Positions 35,020 through 45,922 of a DNA stretch of 64,000 bases are shown piece after piece. Position 1 is the stretch's first letter, and each line of letters begins with the position of its first letter. Location: positions 46,235,001 through 46,299,000 of the forward strand of contig NC_080588.1 in the NCBI RefSeq assembly GCF_029962835.1. The letters are read 5' to 3'. The DNA is from Magnolia sinica (Eukaryota > Streptophyta > Magnoliopsida > Magnoliales > Magnoliaceae). The notes beneath the pieces were generated by a model. The model ran no database searches. It was not told the origin of the DNA and worked only from the letters and a program-made list of their open reading frames with translations. Position numbers and translations under genes: made by a program.

Positions 35020-35253
35020 AAGTGATGTCACCAAGTTTTGTGGGCCCACTATGATGTATGTGGGCCCACTATGATATATGTGCTTTATCTACACCGTCCA
35101 ACTATTTGGAGATGTAATTTTAGGGCATGAGTTAAAGAATGTGGCAAATCCAAATATGTAGTTGATCCCACCACAAAAAAACTGTGGGGAGATTGATGCC
35201 TACCGTTGGAACCTTCCTAAGGTTCACCATAATTTTTATTTGAAATCCAACCT
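35020..35253. mobile_element. MITE C, left part, cut by the copia element
   Basis: Begins near 'gtcaccaagttttgtgggcc' and shows the family's word order ('gatgtatgtg', 'cacaaaaaaactgtgggga', 'tttgaaatccaacct'). It then breaks off exactly at the LTR start at 35254. The remaining part should resume beyond the far end of the copia element, outside the window. A 20-bp word is tandemly repeated at 35040-35080. Confidence 0.6.
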
Positions 35254-36864
35254 TGAGAAGGAGAGCTTAAGAAGTCTTAGAGGGGGGTGAATAAGACTAT
35301 GCCAAATAATTGAATAAAGCACTGAATAATAAATAAATCAAAGATCTCAATTGCATAAGTATTGAAATATTGATTTCAAATTATTCGTAGGACAACTTTT
35401 ACCAAAAAGTTTAGGCAGGACAACCTTATTTCACGAATACTCATTTAAAATCAAAATCCCAAACTTTGTAAGAGTAAATAAAAATAAATATTACAATCAT
35501 TCACCACTTTAACTGAAATGTGAATACAATCATTCACTACATAAAAGATAAAAACATTCACCACATAACACAGAGAATTATAGTGGTTCGATGTGTCAAC
35601 AACTGTTCTAAAACAGCCACACCTACTACACTCCCAAAATTACTCTCCACGTAATCTTGGCTTTAACTATGAATAAGGTTTTCTCAGGGTCACCTTAAAA
35701 CCTGATACAGTTGTGATTTTACCTAGCTATCATAAACAAAACCCTCACTGAGATTTTCAGGCTATCTCAGACAAAACCTTCACTGAGATTTTCTGGCTAT
35801 CTCAGAAAAACTAAAATAAGAATTGAAGGTATACTTATCTTCACTATAGAAGAAGTTATAGCCGAAGAACCATTTTTTTCTTTTGTTTGTAATGTCGAAT
35901 GTTTAATGTTCAGTCATATAAAAAAGGTCCAGGGTTCTATCGATTTTAATTAAGTTTAAACTAATGACTACTGAAGTTAATTCTCTTAAATCTCAAAAAA
36001 GAAGAGTAGCAGTCACTCTCTTTAGAATCAGAATGACAGAATATGAGATTAAGGGAATTAAACAAAAGATATAAAAATAATTTATAAATAACGTTTAATA
36101 GCTTGCTAATAACAGGAGCTTCTTTCTCTCTTACAGAAGGATTTTGATAATAATAATTGATATTTTGGATTGAGAGAGAATGTCAATTTATAAGCAAAGA
36201 AGTCGAATCTTCGACTCGCCCGAGACAGTCTTCGACTAGCCCGAGCACCAGATTCTATTCAACAAATTTGTAGATTTGAGTGGGATAATATTTATCCAAT
36301 CTTCGACTGGTCGAAGGCCTAATTTGACTAGTCAAAGAGCTCTGTTCGACTAGTCGAAGGTAGTTTTCGACTGGTCGAAGATCCCAAAATCATAACCATT
36401 TTAGTTATTGGACTTCGAGCTGAAATTCCTTGGGCTAGTCGAAAGTCATCCTTCGACTAGTCGAACCTAAAATTCGACTGGTTGAATTTGCAACAAAAAG
36501 TCCATTTTACTTCAATTTCAACTAGGACTGGCCAAAAGAATTTAGACTAGTCGACCCAAACCTTATGTTGGTCGAATTCCAAGCAATCACAAGTATAAAA
36601 ACCCAATTTAATTCATTTTTGAAAGCACCTAAACCTAAGGTCTTTCTAGGGTTTTATATTACCTGAAATGTGTGAAATGACTGAACTTCTTTGACTTGAA
36701 CTTGATTAGAGACTTCATCTTTTCTTTTGAGCTTGATCTTCTACTAGAACTTAGACCAGGCTTGAACTTTAATCTTGAACCATACTTGAAGATCACTTGA
36801 CAAGTTATTTTCACTAAACTAAAATTGACTACAAAAGTGTGCTTTAAACATTATAGCACTTACA
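35254..36864 (-). repeat. 3' LTR of the SIRE-like copia element
   Basis: Read on the minus strand it starts TGTAAGTGCTATAATG right after the polypurine tract and ends CTCCTTCTCA, with a 'ttcacccccctctaag' block near the end. It is about 1.6 kb long and contains the TTCGACTAGTCGAA-like palindrome array at 36201-36577. Its partner LTR is outside the window, so the outer end is deduced from where MITE C stops. Confidence 0.7.
36201..36577. repeat. Array of short palindromes (TTCGACTAGTCGAA type)
   Basis: About ten variants of a 14-base palindrome occur in 380 bp. Examples are CTTCGACTGGTCGAAG, TTTGACTAGTCAAA, TTCGACTAGTCGAA, TTCGACTGGTCGAA and ATTCGACTGGTTGAAT, with partial copies between. Spacing is irregular, so this is not a simple tandem repeat. 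Fewer copies occur again at 50597-50750. Confidence 0.85.
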
Positions 36865-36879
36865 ATCTCCCCCTTTGTC
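36865..36879 (-). other. Polypurine tract of the copia element
   Basis: On the minus strand GACAAAGGGGGAGAT abuts the LTR start TGTAAGTG. It is purine-rich except for its second last positions and lies exactly where plus-strand cDNA priming is expected. Confidence 0.8.
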
Positions 36880-37477
36880 AATTTTGTTACAAAACACATA
36901 ATATTACAAATATCAGAATAATGAAGCCTTGTACTCTTGTTGTAGAAGATTTTTGAAGATTTCAAAATATTACTACTCCCCCTCAATTAGTACTTCCCTG
37001 TATCATTTCATGACATAAAACATTCCATAGCATATAGCATTTCAATTAAACATGACATGCAGCAAATAAAATTCGTATGCATTCATGCATTCTCCAAGTA
37101 ACTTCATACATTCTTCAAATACAAATAACATTCATTCTTCAAGCAACAACTAACTCTCCCCCTTTTTTATCACAAGTTGACAAAGGAAGAATCAGATAAC
37201 TATCAAGTAAATTAGATAGTTAATGAAATAATTAGCAAATAAACTTGCTAAAAGAAGAAATAAGCATATGAAGAAGAAGTATATAGTAAGGAGATAATAG
37301 AAATCAGTATATGAAATTATAAATGTTAAGGAAATAACATTAAAGAGTTTGAGAGAGTTTAAAGAAATCATCCAAGCACAAAAGTAAAGATTAAGGTTAC
37401 ATCTCAATAAACACAAGTACTTATAAAAAGATAAATGATCTCAATCTGATCCAGATGATGAAGGAGCAGGCATAGAC
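36880..37477. other. AT-rich 3' untranslated part of the copia element
   Basis: Lies between the downstream ORF and the polypurine tract. It is AT-rich, with a second 'ctcccccttttttatcacaa' purine/pyrimidine tract near 37155 that resembles the polypurine tract. No coding sequence is supported. Confidence 0.5.
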
Positions 37478-38478
37478 AGGTCAAGTTGATTCAAACTTTG
37501 GCCAATGGAAGTACTTCATGTACTTCATTGTAGATTTTTGGGTTTGAACCAAGTTTTCTTGTGAGACATGCAGTGCCTCAACCTTCTCCTCCAAAGATTT
37601 GAGACAATCATTTACCTGAGAAGGCTGATAATCGAGATCTTCTGGATCATCAGATTCATCCAATTCAGTGAAAATATCATCCATGGAAGTGTCTTCAGGT
37701 TGATTATCTTCCTCCTCTTATTCACTTTAACCAAGAAGAGGTTTCAGGTTCATCTTATTCAGGTTGGTATTATTAAAAGGAAGTTCTGATTTCGGTGCCT
37801 TAGATGATGGAATGGAGACATTACAATGTAAAGCGAGGCAAGTCATAAGATATGCAAACAGAATAAAACCATGTTTTGGATGCAAATGAAACTGAACAAT
37901 GATGTAACAGATTAAAGAAGGAAGACAGACTTGAATACCCAACACAACAACATGAAGAACTCGAGCCATAAAGGGATTAAGTTCATACTTATTCCCTGAT
38001 CTAGGATAAACATTGGAAGTAAAAATCCTATGTAAAACTTGATACTTTGGGAGTATTTGGTTAGCAGGGAGGGCATTACCCGACTTCCATTCGGCATTAA
38101 AGTGAAACAATTTACATGTTACCGTTTGCCTTTCAGTATGGGTCATTTTGTCAGTTAAATTAGCAATAGGAATGCCATCTTCCGTAACGATAATTTTAGT
38201 TAATGCCAAAATAGTGTAGTGATTAGCTGTGAAGGTCCCTTCAATGAATTCAATCGTGAATGTGAGATCTTCAAGGGAGACATCACATATGGAAGCATAC
38301 ATTATTTATGCAATGGAACGGTAAGTTGTTCCACCTCAACAAAAATGCATTCCCAACTAATTTTGGTAAGAATTAGAATAAGACCAAAGGACGTAATGTG
38401 ATCAAGATTAACTGATCTCTTTATGATTATATCCCTTGTGCGAAAATCCCTAATGTACTCCGAATCTTCTTAGGTGAC
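37478..38478 (-). pseudogene. Downstream ORF of the copia element (plant transposon-domain protein), main part
   Basis: On the minus strand the frame from the junction at 38478 reads 'EDSEYIRDFRTRDIIIKRSV', then 'NLDHITSFGLILILTKISWE'. After a small frame break comes 'ASICDVSLEDLTFTIEFIEG', 'WKSGNALPANQILPKYQVLH' and 'NVYPRSGNKYELNPFMARVL', followed by an acidic C-terminus ('TELDESDDPEDLDYQPSQ') and a short coiled coil ('SLEEKVEALHVSQENLVQTQ'). The order and motifs resemble the 'putative plant transposon protein' domain (PF20167-like). Function is unknown. The first 24 codons are at 50385-50312, 11.8 kb away, separated by the Athila-like insertion; a TAA follows one codon after the junction. 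Confidence 0.75.
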
Positions 38479-40596
38479 TGTTCACTCCCCAAGTATAGGG
38501 TTGTGATGTAGTAATAAACTTGGTGAGACCGAGGTCGAATCCCAAGGGACTGATACCTGTACGTTATCTGAAACTAAGTAGAACTAGAACTTAGACTAAG
38601 ATGTAATCTAAATCAAATAGAATTTAAGGAATAATTATCTAAAACTTTAAACAATTCAGGGAAGGGAAACTAGGGATTCAGAGGATCCACTTGTAGAGAT
38701 CAGGGAGATCTTATGCCTGCATCAAGAATTATAGAATTTAAACTGAACTTCCTTTGATATAGTTGTCAAGAAGTGAAAGGTATATGAATTAGAATGGATT
38801 CCATCACCAAACCATGCCCAGGAGACAAAGCAAACAACATAATTACATTAATTACCAACCAATCAACAATGCATGAAGGTTAGGAAGGGTACCGTCATCC
38901 GACCATACCCATGAGACGATGGCGAACAACAGGGCTTCCTGATGTCATAAACATAAAAAGGAGAAAGAAATACTTAAAGCCATTGCAAATCTATTGTAAT
39001 TTCAGTCACAACAAACCATTAAAAACTAAAAGTATTCCCTTAATTTAACCGCAATCAAGGTAGTTCAATATAAATTAAATCAACGGCATAAGGTAAAGTC
39101 TCCCATCATGTTACAAGCTTCACCTCTTAGCCCTAGCTAAGAGGTTTAGCCGATCACAGGCATGATTAGGCTAAATTCGAAATAAAAATAAAAAGAAAAG
39201 AACAAGAGAGGAACCAGATATCTCTCTATCTGCTCACGTCCAGCCCTCCCTTCAATCCCTGTCTCTTTCCTGTGCTGCCACCTTCCAATCGGATCCCCCC
39301 TGGTTCACATCTCTCTCTTTCTTTAATAGCAGGAAGGCCGGTGGAAGGAAGTCATGGCTGGAGTCGATTCCTTACGCACAAGGGGCGGTGAAGCTTGCGC
39401 AGAAGTTCCGTACCCTCTCCTGACGTTCCTCTCTTTTGTAGAAAAACGGCAGCCGACCTGCCTATGCATCACCATTCACGATCGCCGTTCCTCTGATCAA
39501 CTCCTTGTGGGGTTTTCTTTGATGGAGAGCCATCAGATGGACGGTTCGGATTGGCCACCCGATCCTCTCTAAGGATGCGCAACCACCCGAAAAATCTGGG
39601 TTTCTCCGGACTGCATAAACAGGGCCTGCGCACGCACAGCAGCTTGCGCAGGCTGACGGTGGGGTCCACATTCATTATAGGTTAGGAAATCCACACCGTC
39701 CATTGCACTTTACGAGGGATTTTGGTCGAGAATGCTAGTTTTTGATGTCTGCTATTGCGGCCCACTGATTCGTTGTTTCTGCCGTCCGTTGTCTGTTAAA
39801 GAGCTGCAAATCACCTCACCGCCTTCTTTTGGAATTCTTCCACCTAAGTTGTGATCAACGGGCCCCTTCAAGCCCGATGGACGGTCCCGATCTTCTTATT
39901 GGGTCATGATGATGACCCACAACCTCCGTTAAGACGGACGTGGGCCGTCCGTTGCGTAACAGAGCTCTTTCTCTGTTGTGATTGAGAAGGAGTCGGTCAG
40001 CGTGCGCTGACCGACTTGGTTGACTCGGTACATATCAATACACCTTCACAATGTGCACCTTCTTCACAAGTGGGGCCCATAGCACTGTCAGTGTGGAAAT
40101 CTACACCGCCCATCTGCATTTTCTTGCCAATTCAAGGGTTGATCCCGAGGTTGAAGCATATCCAGGTATCAGGCGGGCCCCAAATCTTTGTTTTATGGTC
40201 TGATCGGCCCGTTGGCCCACTTATACCAGGATTCAATATCTGAAATTTGACGTGGACGGTTAATTTATGATCCTAAGACCATATATGAAGTTTCGAGCAG
40301 AATGAATGGTGGAACACTGTGATCTCACATTCTGGACCAATTTCGAGCCTCTGTAGTGTGACACATGTGATTTTCTTGAATCTTGGCTGTATAAAATCAT
40401 CGATCTCGGTCCCCTAGAGTTTGTCCCTTGGCTTAATGATTCCTGAGCGTAAATCCATGATTTTATCATCCTTTTCCAGTCCAAGCTCGTACGTACACTC
40501 TGCATCACAAACACGATTAAATCAGCCATTAAACGGTATTATGCTTGTATGTCCAGGCAATAACTGGGTCTGATATGCAATATTCGACCCTCAACA
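38479..40596 (-). repeat. 3' LTR of the Athila-like element
   Basis: 2118 bp, TGTTCACTCCCCAAGTATAG to CCCTCAACA. It matches 48200-50311 throughout with point changes and small indels; for example, bases around 'cgatcaca' near 39150 are absent from the other copy. The ORFs inside at 39354-39675 and 40016-40243 recur in both LTRs but look like chance frames. Confidence 0.95.
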
Positions 40597-42080
40597 CAAC
40601 CCCTAACCAGCATCTTGCTAGTCCCGAGCAAGGTATGCGAAAAATAAATTGAGAATTATAGGACAATTTCTATAACTCAAGTGATTTATGAAAAACAATT
40701 CAGATACTAGAATTCTAAGATTCATGAATGTTGGCATTACTTTCTCTCCTAGACTTAAGCACACGGTAACTTCATAATTAAGTTCAAAATATTAGTCCAT
40801 CAATTAGAACAATTCTAAATATTGAATTCTATGGATGTATAGTCTAATCTCGACTTATCAACATTAAGATTCACCTCTCTATTTAACGATATCATTGGTA
40901 ACCAATAAGAGAATTCACGATAACCAGAACTTACCTCACACATTATCTTTTTATTCTTTTACTTTTTGACTTTTTCCATTAAAAGTAACGCCAAGAAGGG
41001 GAATCAAATCCTCACCTATAGGGAACAACCTATGGTAAAGACTGTTCGCGCGACTCTTTTTCAAATATCATCCATGGGGAGTCGAATCCTTACCTATAGG
41101 GAGCAAACCTATGGTAAAGACTGATCGCCTAATCCATTCAATTTCCCAAGTTGGTTCCTTTCATGTTTAGTGATTACCTAATTAATCCTTTAATATCGAA
41201 CTGAAACCTTAATGTGAAAGTGAGATGTGACATGTGAGATCATAACTCAATCAATGTTTACAACTTCTAATTTTGGATTAACAATTCAAACTTAACTACG
41301 AAATCCAACAGATGCTGAATCCAAGCGTCTTAAATTACCAACATCATGTATCTTGAAATTCCAAGTGCCTTAGATGGCCGTCAAAATCCCTTCGAAATCA
41401 CAAGAAAGTCCAGAAAAATTAAAAATTTTCACAATGTTTTGCTCAAAATGTTTTGCTCAAGACCAAGAAAACACTGATATGTTTTGCTCAAGACCAAGAA
41501 AACACTGATTAGGAAACCTAATCTCCCACCCCAACCTAAAATCTACATTGTCCTCAATGTAAAAGAAATAAGCATGCAATGCACATGGGACAACGAAAAT
41601 ATAAGAGGAGTGAGGGAAAGATAGTACCTGGACGAAAGAATTAAGAGGCTTTCTAAAAAATATCAACGAAAAATGAGTTAGCACAAGAAAGAAATCAAAA
41701 AAAAAATAAAAAAATAAAAAAATAAAATTAAAAAAAAATAATAATAAATAAAAATAAAAAAATAAAAAAAAATAAAAATAAAATCACAAAAAGAAGGTCT
41801 TACCTACACCACTTTCGTAGGTACTCTCGATTGCATTTAGCGAATGCAACAAGCCTTTAAACCCCTAGGTTGCCCCTAGTGGACGAATTGTAGTCTCGTG
41901 AGGGTTTGTAGTAATGTTACCCACAAACATTGAACTACTAATGATAAAAACGAAATGAAATGAAGAGCTGGGTTGCCTCCCAGGAGCGCTAAGTTTACCG
42001 TCTTCAGCCAGACAAATAAAGCAACTACCCTAGTCTTATGAAAGCGATAAACCTACTTATACCTCCATCAGACTAGGAGA
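40597..42080 (-). other. Region between integrase and 3' LTR of the Athila-like element
   Basis: No env or other ORF is supported. It holds a two-copy repeat of about 52 bp ('acctatagggaacaacctat') at 40999-41050 and 41076-41129. A perfect 31-bp tandem duplication lies at 41448-41509, and an A-rich tract with scattered T at 41697-41785. No convincing polypurine tract is seen: 'ggttaggggttg' abuts the LTR on the minus strand. Confidence 0.6.
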
Positions 42081-43300
42081 TCAATCCTGGTAAACAGTAG
42101 CAGTCAGGGGCATGGACATGTCCTCTGAATCAAATTTCTCGACAAATGGTTTCAATCGATGTCCATTGACTTTAAACTCCTTGCCATTGTCGGGATCTCT
42201 TATCTCAATGGCCCCATGAGGAAAAACAGTAACAACAATGTAAGGGACGGCCCAACGAGATCGAAGCTTACCCGGAAAGAGATGTAATCGAGAATTGTAC
42301 AAAAGGACCTTCTGACCAGGCGTGAATGATTTTCGCAAAATGTATTGGTCATGAAATGCTTTCATCTTGTCCTTGTAAATTCTCGAATTATCGTACGCAT
42401 CATTCCGGATTTCCTCAAGTTCATTCAATTGAAGTTTGCATAGCGAGCCAGCGTTGTCCAGATTGAAATTAAGATTTTTGATCACCCAGTACGCTTTATG
42501 TTCTAGCTCCACAGGCAAGTGACAAGCTTTCCCATAGACAAGTCTAAAGGGAGACATTCCAATAGGGATTTCAAAGGCAGTACGGTATGCCCATAAGGCA
42601 TCGGTCAATCGGATTGACCAATCTTTACGATCAGGACTAACCATTTTCTCCAAAATGTGTTTAATTTCCCTATTAGAAATCTCAGCTTGCCACTTGTCTG
42701 TGGGTGGTACGGGGTGCTCACCCTATGAGAGATACCGTATTTCTTCATTAAGCTCTCAAATGGTTTATTACAAAAGTGTGAGCCCCCATCACTAATGATG
42801 GCTCAAGGCGTTCCGAATCGAGAAAGGATGTTTTCTTTTAGGAATTTAATGACCGTGCGATGGTCATTAGTTCGACACGGAATCGCTTCGACCCATTTAG
42901 TGACATAATCCACGACGAGCAAAATATACAGATTTCCAAACGATTGAGAGAATGGTCTCATGAAATCGATGCCCCAGTAATCAAATGCTTCAATGATAAG
43001 GATGGGATTCAAAGGCATCATATTTCGACGGGATAATGCTCCTAATTTTTGACAACACTCACAAGCTTTGCAAAACTCATGAGTGTCCCTAAACATAGTG
43101 GGCCAGTAAAAGCCACACTGCAGAATCTTGGCCGTGGTCTTTTTAGCAGAAAAGTGACCACCACAGGCCTGTGAGTGACATAAGGAGATGACGCTCTGAT
43201 GCTCATTGTCTGGTACACATCTCCTTAGGATTTGGTCTGGGCAATATTTAAATAAATAAGGATCATCCCAGAAAAAGTTGTGCACCTCGGTGAAGAATTT
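42081..43300 (-). pseudogene. Athila-like integrase
   Basis: The zinc-binding part near 43210-43040 has His-His-Cys-Cys in place ('[13 protein letters not shown]', '[12 protein letters not shown]'). The core shows '[20 protein letters not shown]' and 'AIISDGGSHFCNKPF', so the first two catalytic Asp are present. A TGA replaces Arg just before AIISDGG (about 42802). One missing base near 42698 shifts the frame. The rest (42653-42081, 190 codons) is open: '[20 protein letters not shown]', '[16 protein letters not shown]'. Confidence 0.9.
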
Positions 43301-44257
43301 CTTCTTACCTTGCGCAGTCCACTGTGTCGGTATGGCACCTGTAGCAAGATAATTAGCAATATCAGTGAACCAAGGTGAATGGGAGACTCTGAACAGTTGT
43401 TCATCAGGGAACATGTCGTTGATATGGGTCATCTCAAGGGAATTAGAGGTATTAAGGCGAGAAAGGTGATCGGCCACTACGTTCTCTACTCCCTTTTTAT
43501 CTTTAATTTTCAAATCAAGTTCTTGGAGTAGAAGGATCCATCGTATCAAACGGGGCTTAGAATCATTCTTAGAAAGAAGATACTTAAGTGCCGCATGATC
43601 TATGTAGATAATAATCTTAGATCCGATCAAGTAGGACCTAAATTTGTCCAAGGCGAACACTACAGCTAAGAGTTCCTTTTCCGTAGTTGAGTAGTTCACT
43701 TGGGCCGGATTTAAAGTCCTACTCGCGTAATGGATGATGTAGGGTCTCTTATCTTTTCTCTAGCTTAGAACCGCTCCAAGAGCATAATCAGAAGCGTCGC
43801 ACATAAGCTCAAAAGGAAGGCTCCAGTCGGGTGGTTGCATGATAGGTGCAGTGGTTAACGTGCCCTTAAGCTTGGTGAAAGCTTCCTGGCATTGCTCAGT
43901 CCACTCGTACGGAGCATCCTTTTGAATAAGATTACATAAAGGACGAGAGAGGAGAATAAAGTCCTTTACGAATCGCCTATAAAATCTTGCGTGTCCTAAG
44001 AAGGATCGCACGTCTCTGATGTTCTTGGGTGGAGGTAGGTTAGAGATAAGATCGATTTTTTCCTAATCTACCTCGATTCCCTTGGACGAGATGATATGCC
44101 CAAGGACAATTCCCTTCTGAACCATGAAATGGCACTTCTCCCAATTAAGTACCAAGTTCTTTTCTTCACATCTTTTCAGCACACATTTAAGACTTTCTAA
44201 GCACTTGCTGAAAGATGGACCGTAAACAGAGAAATTGTACATGAAGACCTTTAGATA
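43300..44257 (-). pseudogene. Athila-like RT palm end and RNase H
   Basis: It continues the RT frame after a stop at 44257. The catalytic loop reads 'VFMYNFSVYG' (44219-44248) where the lineage has an FMDDF-type motif, so both catalytic Asp are replaced by Tyr and Asn. Then come 'NWEKCHFMVQKGIVLGHIIS', the connection 'FLGHARFYRRFVKDF', and RNase H ('ELMCDASDYALGAVL', '[20 protein letters not shown]', '[16 protein letters not shown]', '[10 protein letters not shown]'). Stops lie at about 44065 and 43758. All remain in one frame with the upstream RT. Confidence 0.9.
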
Positions 44258-45301
44258 TTACCCCACCATATCAGAAAAGATACTAAGCATACATCGCTGA
44301 AAGGTGGCAGGGGCATTACATAGTCCGAATGGCATCCTTTGGTAGGCAAAGGTGCCGTAGGGACATGTAAATGTGGTCTTTTCCTGGTCTTCAAGGGCTA
44401 TCTCTATCTGGTTGTAGCCCGAATACCCGTCAAGGGAACTATAATATGAATGACCAGCTAACCTTTCCAGGATTTGATCAATGAATGGTAAAGGAAAATG
44501 GTCTTTCCTCGTGACGGTATTCAACTTCCTGTAGTCAATGCACATTCTCCAACCAGTAGTGACTCTAGTTGGCACGAGTTCATTATTAGCATTGGCTACG
44601 ATGGTGATTCCGGACTTCTTAGGGACCACTTGAGTTGGACTCACCCATTGACTATCAGATATAGGGTATATGATACCCACGTCTAATAGTTTAAGAACCT
44701 CGACCTTAACCACTTCCTTCATGTTTGGATTTAATCTACGTTGTGGTTGCCGAGTGGTTTTTGTATTATCCTCAAGATATATGCGGTGAGTAGAAATCGA
44801 GGGATCAATTCCCTTGAGGTCCGCTATCGTCCATCCCAGGGCTCTTTTATGCTCAATGAGAGTAGATATGAGCATACTCTCCTGTTCTTTCTCTAGGTGG
44901 GCAGAGATCACCACCGGGTATGTCTCATCTTGACCTAAATAGGCATATTTCAAATCAGAGGGCAAAGGTTTTAGGTTAAGCTTCGGCGGCTTGAGGTTAG
45001 ACGGTAGAGGCACTACATCGGTTTGTGGCAATTCTTCAAATTGTGGCCTCCACCGGTTAACTTTAAGTACCGGTGCAGTATCAAGCAAGGCGCACGTCTC
45101 CCTAATCATGTCATCATCAAAATCATGGGAGTGGGCCAGGCACATCTCTAGATGGTCGGAGGATAAGGTTAGAGGTGTCGTATCTTCCACGAAAGAGTCA
45201 ATCATGTTAATGTCGTGGAAATCGTCATCATCCTCTAAGTTTCTGCCGTTATTAAAAAAGATGTTTGACTCCAATGTCATATTCCCAAAAGACATAGTCA
45301 T
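44258..45301 (-). pseudogene. Athila-like reverse transcriptase, N-terminal part (open)
   Basis: 347 open codons. After a low-similarity acidic leader the linker reads 'KLNLKPLPSDLKYAYLGQDE', and then the RT fingers and palm: 'GIIYPISDSQWVSPTQVVPK', 'GWRMCIDYRKLNTVTRKDHF', 'YYSSLDGYSGYNQIEIALED' and 'TFTCPYGTFAYQRMPFGLCN'. The first catalytic Asp (SSLDGYSGY) is kept. The frame stops at 44257, just before the damaged catalytic loop. A frame change separates it from protease. Confidence 0.9.
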
Positions 45302-45500
45302 GACACCATTCTTGCAATTGATAATTGCATTTGAAGTGGCAAAGAATGGGCGGCCAAGAATGACGGGGATCTGAGTGCTTATGTTATTGATTTGGTTTGG
45401 TGTCCAGGATGATAAAATCTACAGGGTAGTAAAATCTATCAACTTGGACCAACACATCCTCAATTATCCCTCTTGGTACACGAACAGAGCGATCAACAAG

Positions 45501-45878
45501 TTATAGTGTGGTTAGGGTGGGTTTTAATTCACCCAAACCTAACTGTTTGTATACCGAGTAGGGAATCAGATTGACGCTCGCTCCTAAGTCAAGAAGTGCA
45601 TGATCAATTCGATGGTTCCCGATTACACATGATATGGTTGGGCTACCGGGATCTTTGAGTTTCTGTGGCACGTCTTGCTTTAGGATGACACTCACTTTCT
45701 CAGTCAAGAAAATTTTCTTTTGAATACTTTGCCATCTTTTGGTCATGCATAAGTCTTTCAGAAATTTGGCATATGAAGAAATCTGTTTCATGACATCAAG
45801 TAGAGGAATGTTGACTTTCACTTGTTTCAACACCTCTAGGATATCCTGAGAGTTAGAGAGAGTTTTTGGTGAAACCAA
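45501..45878 (-). pseudogene. Athila-like aspartic protease region
   Basis: 125 open codons with 'SYAKFLKDLCMTKRWQSIQK', then 'ISCVIGNHRIDHALLDLGAS' and 'VNLIPYSVYKQLGLGELKPT'. The active site is DLGA, a form I recall as usual in Athila-type proteases in place of D-T/S-G-A. It is frameshifted relative to gag on one side and RT on the other. Confidence 0.85.
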
Positions 45879-45922
45879 CCATTGGGAGAACGGAGCAACT
45901 GACTTCTCTAGAAGTTCCGGTT

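Noticed and set aside
39354..40529. Open frames repeated in both Athila-like LTRs (also 49069-50288)
   Set aside because: They recur only because the LTRs are duplicated. There is no start context, and no domain is recognised.
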